64,000 bases of DNA, from positions 62,001-126,000 of the forward strand of contig NZ_BONR01000003.1 in the NCBI RefSeq assembly GCF_016862815.1, in the 5' to 3' direction. This document shows positions 28,503-38,619 of this stretch, one piece after another. The DNA comes from Demequina activiva (GTDB taxonomy: Bacteria; Actinomycetota; Actinomycetes; Actinomycetales; Demequinaceae). Position numbers and translations under genes: made by a program. The notes under the pieces are model-generated. The model had not been told where the DNA came from and did no database searches. It worked only from the letters and a program-made list of their open reading frames with translations. The number at the start of each line of letters is the position of its first letter. Within the stretch, counting starts at the first letter, position 1.

Positions 28503-28811
28503 TCAGCGGAAGCTGTTGCGCAGCCGCTGCACCGCGGCGTCCGAGATCGCCGTCACGCGATGGTCGGCCAGGTTGCGGACCACGGAGGACGGCGTCCGGG
28601 GGTTCCCGATGAGCGCGCGCAGCACGTGCTGATCGTGATCGTGCCCCAGCGAGATCAGAGCGGCGACAGGGCAGTCGGATCGCGAGGCGATCGCGGCGCG
28701 GACCTGCGCGCTGCGATGCACTGCGAGCCGGAGCAGCTCCGCGCTGGCCAGGTCCGGGTCGAGCGCCTTCGCGACATCCTCGGATGCACCACGTGCAGGG
28801 GAGATGCCCAC
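28503..28811 (-). CDS. Small leucine-rich-variant (LRV/HEAT-like) repeat protein, paralogue 1
   Basis: A 102-residue protein made almost wholly of about three roughly 25-residue helical repeats. Each has the pattern LxxLAxxxxxxVRxAxAxxxxxP: ELLRLAVHRSAQVRAAIASR, ISLGHDHDQHVLRALIGNPR and VVRNLADHRVTAISDAAVQR. This is the leucine-rich-variant type of solenoid, distinct from classical LRR. It is paralogous to the two genes just upstream but one repeat shorter. The GTG at 28811 is fixed by AAGGAGG eight bases upstream. It has no signal peptide or catalytic motif, so a small protein-binding solenoid is likely; function unknown. Confidence 0.75.
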   Translation of the reverse strand: MGISPARGASEDVAKALDPDLASAELLRLAVHRSAQVRAAIASRSDCPVAALISLGHDHDQHVLRALIGNPRTPSSVVRNLADHRVTAISDAAVQRLRNSFR

Positions 28812-28864
28812 TGACCTTCCTCCTTCGCCCACGGATCCTCGTGGATGACTGCGGCTGTGCCGCC

Positions 28865-28870
28865 ACTCTA
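28865..28870 (-). promoter_or_regulatory. Candidate extended -10 box for LRV paralogue 1
   Basis: TAGAGT within GTGCCTAGAGTGG, identical over 13 bases to the sequence before the glutamate dehydrogenase-type gene (970-982). The remainder of the 177-base gap shows nothing else clear. Confidence 0.3.
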
Positions 28871-28988
28871 GGCACCCTGGCCGTGGCGTGCGAGACACTG
28901 TGAGAAATCCGACAAATGCCGCGACACGCGTCGCGCCCGGGGCGCCGCGGCACCGCAGAGCACGACCGCCAGGCGAGGCGGCCGCGTC

Positions 28989-29669
28989 TCAACCGGTCGC
29001 CGGGTGGGGGCCCTCCGGAAGCAGGCCTTCGATGCGCCGCTCCGCCTCTGGCGCGGAGCGCCGTGGCGGGCGGCCCACCGCCGGGCGCGGCGCATAGGTG
29101 TGGGGCGCGTTGCGGCGGGCGGGGGCGCTCCCCTCGTCCGCCTTGGCCGGCTGCTCCCCCGCTCGGTCGCGCAGCTCGAACGGCAGCGCCGAGGGATCCG
29201 CCGGAGTCGGCGCAGGAGTCTGCGCGATCTCGGCGGCGACGCGCTGGGCGACGTGCCTCACATCGGCCTTGCGGTGTCGTGACAGAGCCGCGCGCACATG
29301 CGCTGGGGTCGAGACGTTCCGGGCGACCGCCTTGAGGACCGCCACCTCACGGTCGCGGGCGAGGTGCTCGAGTATCGCGGCGTTCGCTCCGGCATTGGCC
29401 GCCGCCGCGACCCTCACAGGAGTGCGGGCATCGTGGGCGAGAGTGGCGAGCACCGCCATGGGACAGTCAGGACGGCGCGCGAGCGCCTCCCTCACCCCGG
29501 CATCGCGATGATGCGCCAGCTCGGCGAATCGCGAACGCGGCAGATCCGCGCCGGCGGCCTCGTGACGCTCGGGCGACTCGTGACGCTGCTCCCCCGTCGA
29601 GACCCCGATCCCCGAGCTCGCCATGAAGGCGCGCGACCAGGAGCCGTCGTCGCGGTGCCCATCTGCCAT
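28989..29669 (-). CDS. LRV-repeat protein, paralogue 2, with Pro/Ala/Arg-rich tail
   Basis: A 226-residue protein. About 43 polar N-terminal residues precede four LRV repeats (about residues 44-148, for example FAELAHHRDAGVREALARRP, LATLAHDARTPVRVAAAANA and LEHLARDREVAVLKAVARNV). A disordered Pro/Ala/Arg/Glu-rich C-terminal tail follows. GGGAGG is seven bases before the ATG. It has the same repeat order as paralogue 3 with full four-repeat arrays, indicating tandem duplication. No enzymatic motif, membrane segment or secretion signal is seen. Confidence 0.75.
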   Translation of the reverse strand: MADGHRDDGSWSRAFMASSGIGVSTGEQRHESPERHEAAGADLPRSRFAELAHHRDAGVREALARRPDCPMAVLATLAHDARTPVRVAAAANAGANAAILEHLARDREVAVLKAVARNVSTPAHVRAALSRHRKADVRHVAQRVAAEIAQTPAPTPADPSALPFELRDRAGEQPAKADEGSAPARRNAPHTYAPRPAVGRPPRRSAPEAERRIEGLLPEGPHPATG

Positions 29670-29779
29670 GCGTCGCCTCCCAGCCGATTCGGAGCGACGA
29701 TACGGAGGTCAGATGACCGTGCCTTGACGACTCGCTTGCGGCCAGATGAACATTCGGCATGCCCGCGGCCCAGAGGCCA

Positions 29780-30334
29780 TCAGGCCTCTTCCGCGGGAAG
29801 GAATCCCCGCACGGGAGCCGTGCGCACGGGCCTCGGGCCACCCTGATCGTGCAGCGACACCTGCTGGCTGCGCATGGGGACCACATCAGCCATGGGCTCG
29901 CGCTCGCGCAGCTCCGGGGTGCCGTGATCGACGGACTCGTGCACCGGCGCCAGCTCGTCGAGCCGTCGCACCGCGTGGGAGCGCACCTCGTCCTTGCGGT
30001 GGAAGGCCAGCCTCTCCACGATCCCTGCGGGGACCTGGGGGTTCGCGATCACGGCGTGCAGCACCTCGACATGCCTGTCCGTGGACAGATGCTCGAGCAC
30101 GGGCTCGGTGGCGGCGGGGTTCGCGGCCAGCGCTGCGCGGACCTCGGTCGCACGATCGTGCGCCAGTCCCACCATGGTGCCCAGCGGCAGGTCGCCACGC
30201 TGGGCGATCACCTCTCGCACCACCGCGTTGCGGCCGCTCGCGAGCGACTGCACCATCGTACGAGTGAGATCGGGCTTGCCGGCGAGCTCGACCTCGTCGC
30301 TCGCGCCGGGCGCATAGTTGAATCCGCGTGCCAT
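29780..30334 (-). CDS. LRV-repeat protein, paralogue 3
   Basis: A 184-residue protein with four LRV repeats at about residues 23-129 (MVQSLASGRNAVVREVIAQR, MVGLAHDRATEVRAALAANP, LEHLSTDRHVEVLHAVIANP, VERLAFHRKDEVRSHAVRRL) and a shorter polar tail. GGAGG seven bases upstream fixes the ATG at 30334. A longer in-frame ORF exists upstream but is a shadow. It follows map by 148 bases, so the trio may be read from the secY-adk-map transcript or from its own promoter. Function unknown; a cytoplasmic binding scaffold is inferred. Confidence 0.78.
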   Translation of the reverse strand: MARGFNYAPGASDEVELAGKPDLTRTMVQSLASGRNAVVREVIAQRGDLPLGTMVGLAHDRATEVRAALAANPAATEPVLEHLSTDRHVEVLHAVIANPQVPAGIVERLAFHRKDEVRSHAVRRLDELAPVHESVDHGTPELREREPMADVVPMRSQQVSLHDQGGPRPVRTAPVRGFLPAEEA

Positions 30335-30482
30335 GGTGGTGCCTCCGGTGCGCGTCCGCTCCCTGGGGCTGGGAGCAGTGCTCGCGTGACTCACGCTAGC
30401 GACGCGCCGTTGCGGACCGATGGCCCTGGTGTAACGATCCGGTGACCCGCCGTGGACTTCGTCACACGCCGCGGCGCACGCC

Positions 30483-31295
30483 TCAGCCCAGGGGCGCGGG
30501 CGTGACGCCCCACGGAGCGAGGCCGGCAGCGCCCCCGTCGGACGCGGTGAGGACCCAGATGCCGTCCTCGTGCACGGCGATCGAGTGCTCCCAGTGAGCC
30601 CCGCGCGAGCCGTCGGCGGACACGATGGTCCAGTCATCGTCGAGGACGGTGGACTCCGAGGTGCCCAGGACCGTCATCGGCTCGATGGCGACGCACATGC
30701 CTGGACGGACGCGTGCCCCGCGACCGCGCGCGCGGTAGTTCAGCACGTCCGGTGGCTGGTGCATCGCGGTGCCGATGCCGTGGCCCACGTACCCCACCAG
30801 GGGATGGAGGCCTGCCGCATCGGTCACGTCCTCGATGGCGGCGGAGACCTCGTCGAGGCGCTTCGCTGTCGCGAGAGCGGCGATGCCTGCCCACAGGGAT
30901 CGACGGGTCTGCTCGACGAGCCGCGCATCGGCCTCGGACAGCGGCTCGCCCACGATCAGGCTGATCGCGGAGTCGCCGTGCCAGCCGTCGACGATCGCGC
31001 CGCAGTCGATGGACACCACATCTCCTGGCTCGAGCACGCGCTCGCCGGGGATGCCGTGCACGACCTCCTCGTTGACGGACACGCAGGCCGTGGCGGGGAA
31101 GCCGTGGTAGCCCAGGAAGTTGGAGGTGGCGCCGGCGTTCGCGATCACCGCGGCCGCCGCTGCCTCCACGTGGCCGGTGGTGGCGCCTGCGACGGCGGCG
31201 GCGCGAGCGGCCGCCAGGGCCTGCTCGACGATCACGCCTGCGCGGGCCATCACCCGCATCTGGTCGCGGGTCTTGTACTCGATGCGGTCAGCCAC
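30483..31295 (-). CDS. map: Type I methionine aminopeptidase
   Basis: A 270-residue metalloprotease removing the initiator Met. Its pita-bread fold motifs are HGIPGERVLEPGDVVSIDCG (metal-ligand Asp), VGYVGHGIGTAMHQPPDVLNY (metal-ligand His) and AIEPMTVLG (metal-ligand Glu). GTG start three bases after adk, consistent with the secY-adk-map operon. Confidence 0.96.
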   Translation of the reverse strand: MADRIEYKTRDQMRVMARAGVIVEQALAAARAAAVAGATTGHVEAAAAAVIANAGATSNFLGYHGFPATACVSVNEEVVHGIPGERVLEPGDVVSIDCGAIVDGWHGDSAISLIVGEPLSEADARLVEQTRRSLWAGIAALATAKRLDEVSAAIEDVTDAAGLHPLVGYVGHGIGTAMHQPPDVLNYRARGRGARVRPGMCVAIEPMTVLGTSESTVLDDDWTIVSADGSRGAHWEHSIAVHEDGIWVLTASDGGAAGLAPWGVTPAPLG

Positions 31296-31298
31296 GCG

Positions 31299-31864
31299 TC
31301 AGCGGGACTCGGCGGCGGCGACGATGCGCTCGGTGACCTCGTCGATCTCGCCCAGGCCGTCGATCTGCACGAGCAGGCCACGTCCTTCGTAGTACGCAGA
31401 GACGGGAGCGGTCTGCAGCGCGTACACCTCGAGGCGCTTGCGGATCACGGGCTCGGTGTCGTCCTCGCGCCCCTCGATCTCGGCGCGCTTGAGCAGCCGA
31501 GCGGTCACGGCATCCGCGTCCGCGGTGATCTCGATAGCGACGTCCAGCTCGACGCCGAGATCGCTGAGCATCGACTCGAGCTCCACGGCCTGGTCCGGGT
31601 TGCGGGGGTAGCCGTCGAGCAGGAAGCCGTCGCCGAGGTCGTCCTGCGACAGGCGGTCGCGGACCATGGCGTTCGTGACCTCGTCAGGAACGAGGGCACC
31701 CGCGGACATGTACTCCTGGGCCTTGCGTCCCAGCTCGGTGCTGCCCTGCACGTTCGCGCGGAAGATGTCTCCGGTCGAGATGGCCGGGATGCCCCAGCGC
31801 TCGGCCAGGCGCGCGGCCTGCGTGCCCTTGCCTGCTCCGGGAGGTCCGAGGAGAACGGTGCGCA

Positions 31865-31865
<1 letters not shown>
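31299..31865 (-). CDS. adk: Adenylate kinase
   Basis: A 188-residue nucleoside monophosphate kinase equilibrating ATP, ADP and AMP. The P-loop GPPGAGKGTQAARLAERW, the AMP-binding ISTGDIFRANVQ and LDGYPRNPDQA motifs are intact. The LID region is the short, non-zinc type usual for actinobacteria. Its ATG overlaps the secY stop as TAATG. Confidence 0.96.
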
Positions 31866-33163
<1,298 letters not shown>

Positions 33164-33203
33164 TGATCCTCCACGGTGGTGGGCTGTGCGTATGCAGACG
33201 TCG

Positions 33204-33235
33204 GGGCGGGCCGCACGATGCTGTGCGGCCCGCCC
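33204..33235 (-). terminator. Strong hairpin between rplO and secY
   Basis: GGGCGGGCCGCAC-N6-GTGCGGCCCGCCC, 13 perfect base pairs, seven bases after the rplO stop. No long U-tract follows, but stems like this commonly terminate in high-GC actinobacteria; it would separate spc-operon expression from secY-adk-map. Confidence 0.65.
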
Positions 33236-33241
33236 TCGACT

Positions 33242-33979
33242 CTAGCCCTCGTTGACCGAGCCGCCTGCAGCCTCGATCTTGGTCTTCGCCGACTGCGAAA
33301 CCTTGTCGGCGTCGACGATGGTCACCTTGACCGCGATGTCGCCCTCGCCCAGCACCTTGACGGGCTGGTTCTTGCGGACGGCACCCTTGGCCACCAGGTC
33401 TGCCTTCGTCACGTCGCCGCCCTTGGGGAACAGCTCGGCGATCTGCGAGACGTTGACGACCTGGTAGGTCACCTTGAACGGGTTCTTGAAGCCAGGCAGC
33501 TTCGGGATGCGCATGTGGATGGGCGTCTGACCACCCTCGAAGCGCTCGGGCACCTGGTAGCGAGCGCCCGTGCCCTTGGTGCCGCGGCCAGCCGTCTTGC
33601 CCTTGGACGCCTCACCACGACCCACGCGGGTCTTGCGGGTGTGCGCGCCCTCGGCGGGACGGAGGTGGTGCATCTTGAGCGTGGTCACCTTGGCCTCCGC
33701 GGGAGCCTTGTCGGCAGCGGGCTTCTTGGCAGCAGCCTTCGAAGCTGCGGGCTTCTTGGCAGCAGCCTTGGAGTCCGCGGCCGTGCTGTCGGCAGCCGTC
33801 GCCTTCGAAGCGGCAGGCTTCTTGGCGGCAGGCTTCTTCTCCGCAGCGGCCTTCGAAGCGGCAGGCTTCTTGGCAGCGGGCTTCTTGGCAGCCGGCTTCT
33901 TCTCAGCGGCGGCCTTCGAAGCTGCGGGCTTCTTGGCAGCCGGCTTCTTCTCGGCAGCGGCCTTCTTGTCCTCAGCCAT
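33242..33979 (-). CDS. rplO: 50S ribosomal protein L15 (uL15) with long Lys/Ala/Pro N-terminal extension
   Basis: A 245-residue protein; ordinary L15 is about 150. Residues from about 98 are the canonical core ([55 protein letters not shown]). Residues 1-97 are a histone-H1-like low-complexity tail built from repeated units such as [20 protein letters not shown]. The start is well supported: ATG at 33979 overlaps the rpmD stop as TAATG and has AGGAGG upstream, while the internal Met before HHLRP lacks a good ribosome-binding site. Such tails occur on other actinobacterial nucleic-acid-binding proteins; on L15 it is unusual in length. Confidence 0.93.
   Translation of the reverse strand: MAEDKKAAAEKKPAAKKPAASKAAAEKKPAAKKPAAKKPAASKAAAEKKPAAKKPAASKATAADSTAADSKAAAKKPAASKAAAKKPAADKAPAEAKVTTLKMHHLRPAEGAHTRKTRVGRGEASKGKTAGRGTKGTGARYQVPERFEGGQTPIHMRIPKLPGFKNPFKVTYQVVNVSQIAELFPKGGDVTKADLVAKGAVRKNQPVKVLGEGDIAVKVTIVDADKVSQSAKTKIEAAGGSVNEG
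33689..33979 (-). repeat. Imperfect tandem coding repeats in the rplO 5' end
   Basis: Repeated short units encoding KKPAA and [11 protein letters not shown]; the 11-base string GGCCTTCGAAG (plus strand) recurs several times here. This is the DNA basis of the L15 N-terminal extension and a site prone to length variation. Confidence 0.75.
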
Positions 33980-34161
33980 TACTCCACCTCCTCGACGACG
34001 ACCAGGTGGTCGACCGCCTTGACCATCCCGCGGATCTCGGGACGGTCCTCCTTCACGACGATGTCGCCGATGCGCTTGAGACCGAGCGAACGCAGGGTCT
34101 CGCGGTGCTGCGGCTTGATGCCGATCGTCGACTTCTTCTGCTGGACCTTGAGCCGAGCCAT
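33979..34161 (-). CDS. rpmD: 50S ribosomal protein L30 (uL30)
   Basis: A 60-residue protein: [20 protein letters not shown] then [18 protein letters not shown]. Start overlaps the rpsE stop (TGATG) and stop overlaps the rplO start (TAATG), so rpsE-rpmD-rplO are tightly coupled. Confidence 0.96.
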   Translation of the reverse strand: MARLKVQQKKSTIGIKPQHRETLRSLGLKRIGDIVVKEDRPEIRGMVKAVDHLVVVEEVE

Positions 34162-34721
34162 CACTTCACCCCCGCTGCCTGGGCGCGGAGCATCGCGGCC
34201 GGAGCCACGTCCTCCACGGCCTTGCCACGGCGAGCCGCGACGGCCTCGGGACGCTCGAGACGCTTGAGGGCGTCCACGGTCGCGTGCACGATGTTGATCG
34301 CGTTCGACGAGCCGAGCGACTTCGACAGGATGTCGTGCACGCCGGCGCACTCGAGCACCGCGCGCACCGGACCACCGGCGATCACACCGGTACCGGGGGA
34401 CGCGGGTCGCAGGTACACGACACCCGCAGCGGCCTCACCCTGCACGGCGTGCGGGATGGTGCCCTGGATGCGGGGCACGCGGAAGAAGCTGCGCTTGGCC
34501 TCCTCGACGCCCTTGGAGATAGCCGCGGGCACCTCCTTGGCCTTGCCGTAGCCCACGCCCACGTTGCCCTCGCCGTCACCGACGACGACCAGCGCGGTGA
34601 AGCTGAAGCGACGTCCGCCCTTGACGACCTTGGACACGCGGTTGATGGTCACCACGCGCTCGATGAACTTGTTGTCAGGCTCGTTGCCGCGACGATTGTC
34701 GCGGCGGTTGTTGTCAGCCAT
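34161..34721 (-). CDS. rpsE: 30S ribosomal protein S5 (uS5)
   Basis: A 186-residue fidelity-related protein. The double-stranded RNA-binding motif region [19 protein letters not shown] is followed by [20 protein letters not shown] and [20 protein letters not shown]. The loop linked to spectinomycin (VSKVVKGG) appears wild type. Confidence 0.97.
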   Translation of the reverse strand: MADNNRRDNRRGNEPDNKFIERVVTINRVSKVVKGGRRFSFTALVVVGDGEGNVGVGYGKAKEVPAAISKGVEEAKRSFFRVPRIQGTIPHAVQGEAAAGVVYLRPASPGTGVIAGGPVRAVLECAGVHDILSKSLGSSNAINIVHATVDALKRLERPEAVAARRGKAVEDVAPAAMLRAQAAGVK

Positions 34722-34745
34722 ACGAATTCCTTTCGTGGTCCCGGC

Positions 34746-35117
34746 CTACAGAGCCAGGCCACCCTCTCGGGCGCCGTCTGCGACCGCGGCCACACGACCG
34801 TGGTACTTGTTGCCTCCGCGGTCGAACACCACGGTGCCGATGCCGGCGGCCTTGGCGCGCTCGGCGACGAGCTCGCCCACCTTGGTGGCCTTCGCCGTCT
34901 TGTCACCGTCGAGCGAGCGAACGTCCGCCTCGAGGGTGGAGGCCGACACGAGGGTCTTGCCCACGGTGTCGTCGACGATCTGGGCGACCATGTGACGGGA
35001 CGAGCGGGTCACGACCAGGCGCGGACGCGCGGTCGTGCCGGAGATCTTCTTGCGAAGGCGGAAGTGGCGGCGCTTGCGCTGGACCGTCTTCCCCTTGCCC
35101 TTGATGGTGATGCTCAT
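34746..35117 (-). CDS. rplR: 50S ribosomal protein L18 (uL18)
   Basis: A 123-residue 5S rRNA-binding protein. [21 protein letters not shown] and [20 protein letters not shown] are conserved. Three bases after rplF. Confidence 0.97.
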   Translation of the reverse strand: MSITIKGKGKTVQRKRRHFRLRKKISGTTARPRLVVTRSSRHMVAQIVDDTVGKTLVSASTLEADVRSLDGDKTAKATKVGELVAERAKAAGIGTVVFDRGGNKYHGRVAAVADGAREGGLAL

Positions 35118-35120
35118 GGC

Positions 35121-35657
35121 TTACTTACCCGTCTTTCCTGCCTTGCGGCGCACGTGCTCGCCCGCGTAGCGGACGCCCTTGCCCTTATAGGGCTCCGGGG
35201 GCCGCACCTTGCGGATGTTGGCGGCGACCTCGCCGACCTGCTGCTTGTCGATGCCCGCGACCGAGAACTTGGTGGGGCCCTCGACAGCGAACGTGATTCC
35301 CTCCGGAGGAGCGATGATCACGGGGTGCGAGAAGCCCAGAGCGAACTCCAGCTCCTGGCCCTTGAGCGCGACGCGGTAACCCGTGCCGACGATCTCGAGC
35401 TTCTTCTCGTAGCCGTTGGTGACGCCTTCGACCATGTTCGAGATGAGCGTGCGGGTGAGGCCGTGGAGCGACTTGGCGACGCGCTCGTCGTTGGGACGCT
35501 TGACGGCGATGCCCTCGTCGCCCTTCTCCACGGTGATGGGCGAGGCGACCGTGTGGCTCAGGGTGCCCTTGGGGCCCTTGACCGTGACCACGGCGCCGTC
35601 GATGGTGATGTCCACTCCGGAGGGAACCGGAACGGGGTACTTGCCGATGCGTGACAT
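35121..35657 (-). CDS. rplF: 50S ribosomal protein L6 (uL6)
   Basis: A 178-residue protein. [20 protein letters not shown] opens the fold; the C-terminal [20 protein letters not shown] with RRKAGKTGK is canonical. Confidence 0.97.
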   Translation of the reverse strand: MSRIGKYPVPVPSGVDITIDGAVVTVKGPKGTLSHTVASPITVEKGDEGIAVKRPNDERVAKSLHGLTRTLISNMVEGVTNGYEKKLEIVGTGYRVALKGQELEFALGFSHPVIIAPPEGITFAVEGPTKFSVAGIDKQQVGEVAANIRKVRPPEPYKGKGVRYAGEHVRRKAGKTGK

Positions 35658-35675
35658 AGCTTTCTTCCTTTCCGC

Positions 35676-36074
35676 TTACCAGACGAACGCGACGACCTCG
35701 CCGCCGACGCCCTTCTTCTCGGCCTCGCGGTCGGTCAGCAGACCGGAGGAGGTGGACAGGATGGCCACGCCCAGGCCGCCGAGAACCTTGGGAAGGTTCG
35801 TCGACTTCGCGTAAACGCGGAGGCCGGGCTTGGAGACACGGCGGACGCCGGCGAGCGAACGCTCGCGGTTGGGTCCGTACTTGAGGGTCAGCGTGAGCGT
35901 CTTGCCCACCTCTGCGTCGGCGGTCTCCGAGCCGGAGATGTATCCCTCGGCCTCCAGGATCGTGGCGATGTTCGCCTTGAGCTTGGAGTGCGGCATGGAC
36001 ACCGTCTCGTGGTAGGCCGAGTTGGCGTTGCGCAGACGGGTCAGCATGTCTGCGATGGGGTCAGTCATCGTCAT
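35676..36074 (-). CDS. rpsH: 30S ribosomal protein S8 (uS8)
   Basis: A 132-residue 16S rRNA-binding protein ([20 protein letters not shown]-terminal [19 protein letters not shown]). The ATG at 36074 has GGAAGAG at good spacing; the Met two codons later is less well placed. In E. coli S8 is the spc-operon autoregulator; no equivalent site is evident here. Confidence 0.96.
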   Translation of the reverse strand: MTMTDPIADMLTRLRNANSAYHETVSMPHSKLKANIATILEAEGYISGSETADAEVGKTLTLTLKYGPNRERSLAGVRRVSKPGLRVYAKSTNLPKVLGGLGVAILSTSSGLLTDREAEKKGVGGEVVAFVW

Positions 36075-36131
36075 GAGTCTTGAACTCTTCCTCGCCGTGG
36101 TATCCGCGTCGCGGACCTGCGGCGTTGTTGT

Positions 36132-36317
36132 TTACCAGCTGCTCTTGGTGATTCCGGGAAGCTCACCTGCGTGAGCCATCTCGCGGAAGCACACGCGGCA
36201 GAGGCCGAACTTGCGGTACACCGAGTGCGGACGTCCGCACTTCTGGCACCGGGTGTAGGCGCGGACCGCGAACTTGGGCTTGCGGTTGGCCTTGTTCTTC
36301 AGCGCAGTCTTGGCCAT
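36132..36317 (-). CDS. rpsZ: 30S ribosomal protein S14, zinc-binding type Z (uS14)
   Basis: A 61-residue protein with the [20 protein letters not shown] zinc knuckle (two CxxC pairs), so it is the short zinc form rather than the 100-residue zinc-free form. Located at its usual place between rplE and rpsH. Confidence 0.96.
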   Translation of the reverse strand: MAKTALKNKANRKPKFAVRAYTRCQKCGRPHSVYRKFGLCRVCFREMAHAGELPGITKSSW

Positions 36318-36320
36318 GTG

Positions 36321-36881
36321 TCACTTCTCCTTGAACGGGAAGCCCAGCTGCTTGAGCAGCGAGCGACCCTCGTCGTCCGTGGTCGCGGTGGTCACCACGG
36401 TGATGTCCATGCCGCGGACGCGGTCGATCTTGTCCTGGTCGATCTCGTGAAACATGGACTGCTCCGTGAGGCCGAAGGTGTAGTTGCCGTTGCCGTCGAA
36501 CTGCTTGGGGCTCAGTCCGCGGAAGTCGCGGATGCGCGGCAGCGCGATCGACAGCAGGCGGTCGAGGAACTCCCACATGCGGTCGCCACGCAGCGTGACG
36601 TGCGCGCCGATGGGCTGGCCCTCACGAAGCTTGAACTGGGCGATCGACTTGCGGGCCTTCGTCACCTGCGGCTTCTGGCCGGTGATGGCGGTGAGGTCCT
36701 GGATCGCGCCCTCGATGAGCTTCGAGTCCTTGGCCGCGTCTCCGACACCCATGTTGACGACGATCTTGGTCAGACCGGCAACCTGGTTGACGTTCTCGTG
36801 GCCGAACTCCTCCTGGAGCTTGGCGATGATCTCGCCGCGGTACTTCTCCTTGAGCCGCGGCTGAGCCGTTGCGGTGCTCAT
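36321..36881 (-). CDS. rplE: 50S ribosomal protein L5 (uL5)
   Basis: A 186-residue 5S rRNA-binding protein. [40 protein letters not shown] and [19 protein letters not shown] are conserved. The start overlaps the rplX stop by four bases. Confidence 0.97.
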   Translation of the reverse strand: MSTATAQPRLKEKYRGEIIAKLQEEFGHENVNQVAGLTKIVVNMGVGDAAKDSKLIEGAIQDLTAITGQKPQVTKARKSIAQFKLREGQPIGAHVTLRGDRMWEFLDRLLSIALPRIRDFRGLSPKQFDGNGNYTFGLTEQSMFHEIDQDKIDRVRGMDITVVTTATTDDEGRSLLKQLGFPFKEK

Positions 36882-37219
36882 TCGACGTCCTTACCCGAGC
36901 GCTTGGCCACGCGCACACGCTTGGTGCGAGTGCGGCCGTCCTGCTCGACCTCCTCCGTGCGGTAGCCCACACGAGTGCCCTTCTTGGTCTCCGGGTCCAC
37001 GAGCATCACGTTCGAGATGTGCAGCGACGCCTCAGAGGTGACGATGCCACCCGACTGGTTGTCGCGAGTCGTGCCCGGCTTGATGTGCTTGGTGACGCGC
37101 TGGACGCCCTCGACGATCACACGGTCGTTCTCCGTGATGACCTCGAGAACGCGGCCCTGCTGGCCACGGTCGCGTCCGGCGATGACGACCACGAGGTCGC
37201 CCTTCTTGATCTTCGCCAT
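36878..37219 (-). CDS. rplX: 50S ribosomal protein L24 (uL24)
   Basis: A 113-residue KOW-domain assembly protein. [20 protein letters not shown] is the KOW motif and [20 protein letters not shown] follows. Its ATG overlaps the rplN stop by one base. Confidence 0.97.
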   Translation of the reverse strand: MAKIKKGDLVVVIAGRDRGQQGRVLEVITENDRVIVEGVQRVTKHIKPGTTRDNQSGGIVTSEASLHISNVMLVDPETKKGTRVGYRTEEVEQDGRTRTKRVRVAKRSGKDVE

Positions 37220-37593
37220 CAGATGACCTCCGGTGCGAGCGAGATGATCTTCATGAACTTCTTGTCACGCAGCTCGCGGCCCACGGGGCCGAAGATGCGC
37301 GTGCCACGGGGCTCGCCACCCTCGGAGCCCTTGAGGATCACTGCGGCGTTCTCATCGAACTTGATGTACGAGCCGTCGGGACGACGGCGCTCCTTGGCGG
37401 TGCGGACGACGACGGCCTTGACCACGTCGCCCTTCTTCACGTTGCCGCCCGGGATCGCATCCTTGACGGTGGCGACGATGATGTCGCCAATGCCGGCGTA
37501 ACGGCGCTTGGAGCCGCCGAGCACGCGAATGACAAGGATCTCCTTGGCACCCGTGTTGTCGGCGACGCGAAGCCGCGACTCCTGCTGAATCAT
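37219..37593 (-). CDS. rplN: 50S ribosomal protein L14 (uL14)
   Basis: A 124-residue intersubunit-bridge protein: [40 protein letters not shown] and [21 protein letters not shown] 61-base gap separates it from rpsQ. Confidence 0.97.
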   Translation of the reverse strand: MIQQESRLRVADNTGAKEILVIRVLGGSKRRYAGIGDIIVATVKDAIPGGNVKKGDVVKAVVVRTAKERRRPDGSYIKFDENAAVILKGSEGGEPRGTRIFGPVGRELRDKKFMKIISLAPEVI

Positions 37594-37654
37594 GTCTGTC
37601 TCCTGTCGTCTGGTTCTCGCTCAGCGGTGCTGACCGAGCCTGGTCGAACGTTCG

Positions 37655-37942
37655 TTACTTGGCCTTCTCGACGATCTCGACCAGGCGCCACCGCTTGGAA
37701 GCGGACAGCGGACGGGTCTCCATCACGACCACGAGGTCGCCGATGCCGGCAGTGTTGTTCTCGTCGTGCGCCTTGATCTTGCTGTTGCGGCGCAGAACCT
37801 TGCCGTAGAGGGGGTGCTTGACGCGGTCCTCGACCTCGACGGTGATCGTCTTGTCCATCTTGTCGCTGACGACGTAGCCGCGGCGCGTCTTGCGATACGC
37901 GCGGTGCTCGGCCGTGGCCGTCGCGTGCTTGTTACTCGACAT
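37655..37942 (-). CDS. rpsQ: 30S ribosomal protein S17 (uS17)
   Basis: A 95-residue OB-fold protein with about a 15-residue polar N-terminal tail, then [20 protein letters not shown] and [20 protein letters not shown], both canonical. Confidence 0.96.
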   Translation of the reverse strand: MSSNKHATATAEHRAYRKTRRGYVVSDKMDKTITVEVEDRVKHPLYGKVLRRNSKIKAHDENNTAGIGDLVVVMETRPLSASKRWRLVEIVEKAK

Positions 37943-37954
37943 TGTCGTACTTCC

Positions 37955-38197
37955 TTACTCGGCCGACGCCGTGGGCGCCGTCCGGATGCCGAGCTCACGC
38001 TCGCGCAGGATCGTGTAGATGCGGGCGATGTCGCGCTTCACGGCCTTGAGGCGGCCGTGGCTCTCGAGCTGGCCCGTGGCCGACTGGAAGCGCAGGTTGA
38101 ACAGCTCTTCCTTGGCCTTCTTGAGCTCCTCCGCGAGGCGCTCGTTCTCCATAGCGTCCAGCTCGGACGGCATGAGGGACTTGGTACCGATAGCCAT
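37955..38197 (-). CDS. rpmC: 50S ribosomal protein L29 (uL29)
   Basis: An 80-residue helical protein at the exit tunnel. [20 protein letters not shown] and [20 protein letters not shown] define it. The ATG overlaps the rplP stop as TGATG. Confidence 0.96.
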   Translation of the reverse strand: MAIGTKSLMPSELDAMENERLAEELKKAKEELFNLRFQSATGQLESHGRLKAVKRDIARIYTILRERELGIRTAPTASAE

Positions 38198-38616
38198 CAG
38201 ATGTCACCACCCTCACGGGTCACGAAACGGGTCTTCATGGGCAGCTTGTGCTGAGCGCGACGCAGCGCCTCGCGAGCCAGGGGCTCGTCGACGCCGGCCA
38301 GCTCGAACATCACGCGACCCGGCTTGATGTTGGCGACCCACCACTCGGGGGAACCCTTACCGGAGCCCATGCGGACCTCGGCGGGCTTCTTGGTCAGCGG
38401 GCGGTCGGGGTAGATGTTGATCCACACCTTTCCACCACGCTTGATGTGGCGCGTCATCGCGATACGAGCGGCCTCGATCTGGCGGTTCGTGACGTAGGCG
38501 GGCTCGAGAGCCTGAATGCCGTAGTCGCCGAACGACACCTCGGTGCCGCCCTTGGCAGCACCCGACCGCTTGGGGTGGTGCTGCTTGCGGTGCTTCACTC
38601 GACGGGGAATGAGCAT
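38197..38616 (-). CDS. rplP: 50S ribosomal protein L16 (uL16)
   Basis: A 139-residue protein near the A site. [40 protein letters not shown] and [20 protein letters not shown] are canonical. Confidence 0.97.
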   Translation of the reverse strand: MLIPRRVKHRKQHHPKRSGAAKGGTEVSFGDYGIQALEPAYVTNRQIEAARIAMTRHIKRGGKVWINIYPDRPLTKKPAEVRMGSGKGSPEWWVANIKPGRVMFELAGVDEPLAREALRRAQHKLPMKTRFVTREGGDI

Positions 38617-38619
38617 GGC

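Noticed and set aside
33715-33960. Possible CRISPR or VNTR array
   Set aside because: The short repeats are in frame, imperfect and encode the L15 tail; there are no uniform repeats with unique spacers.
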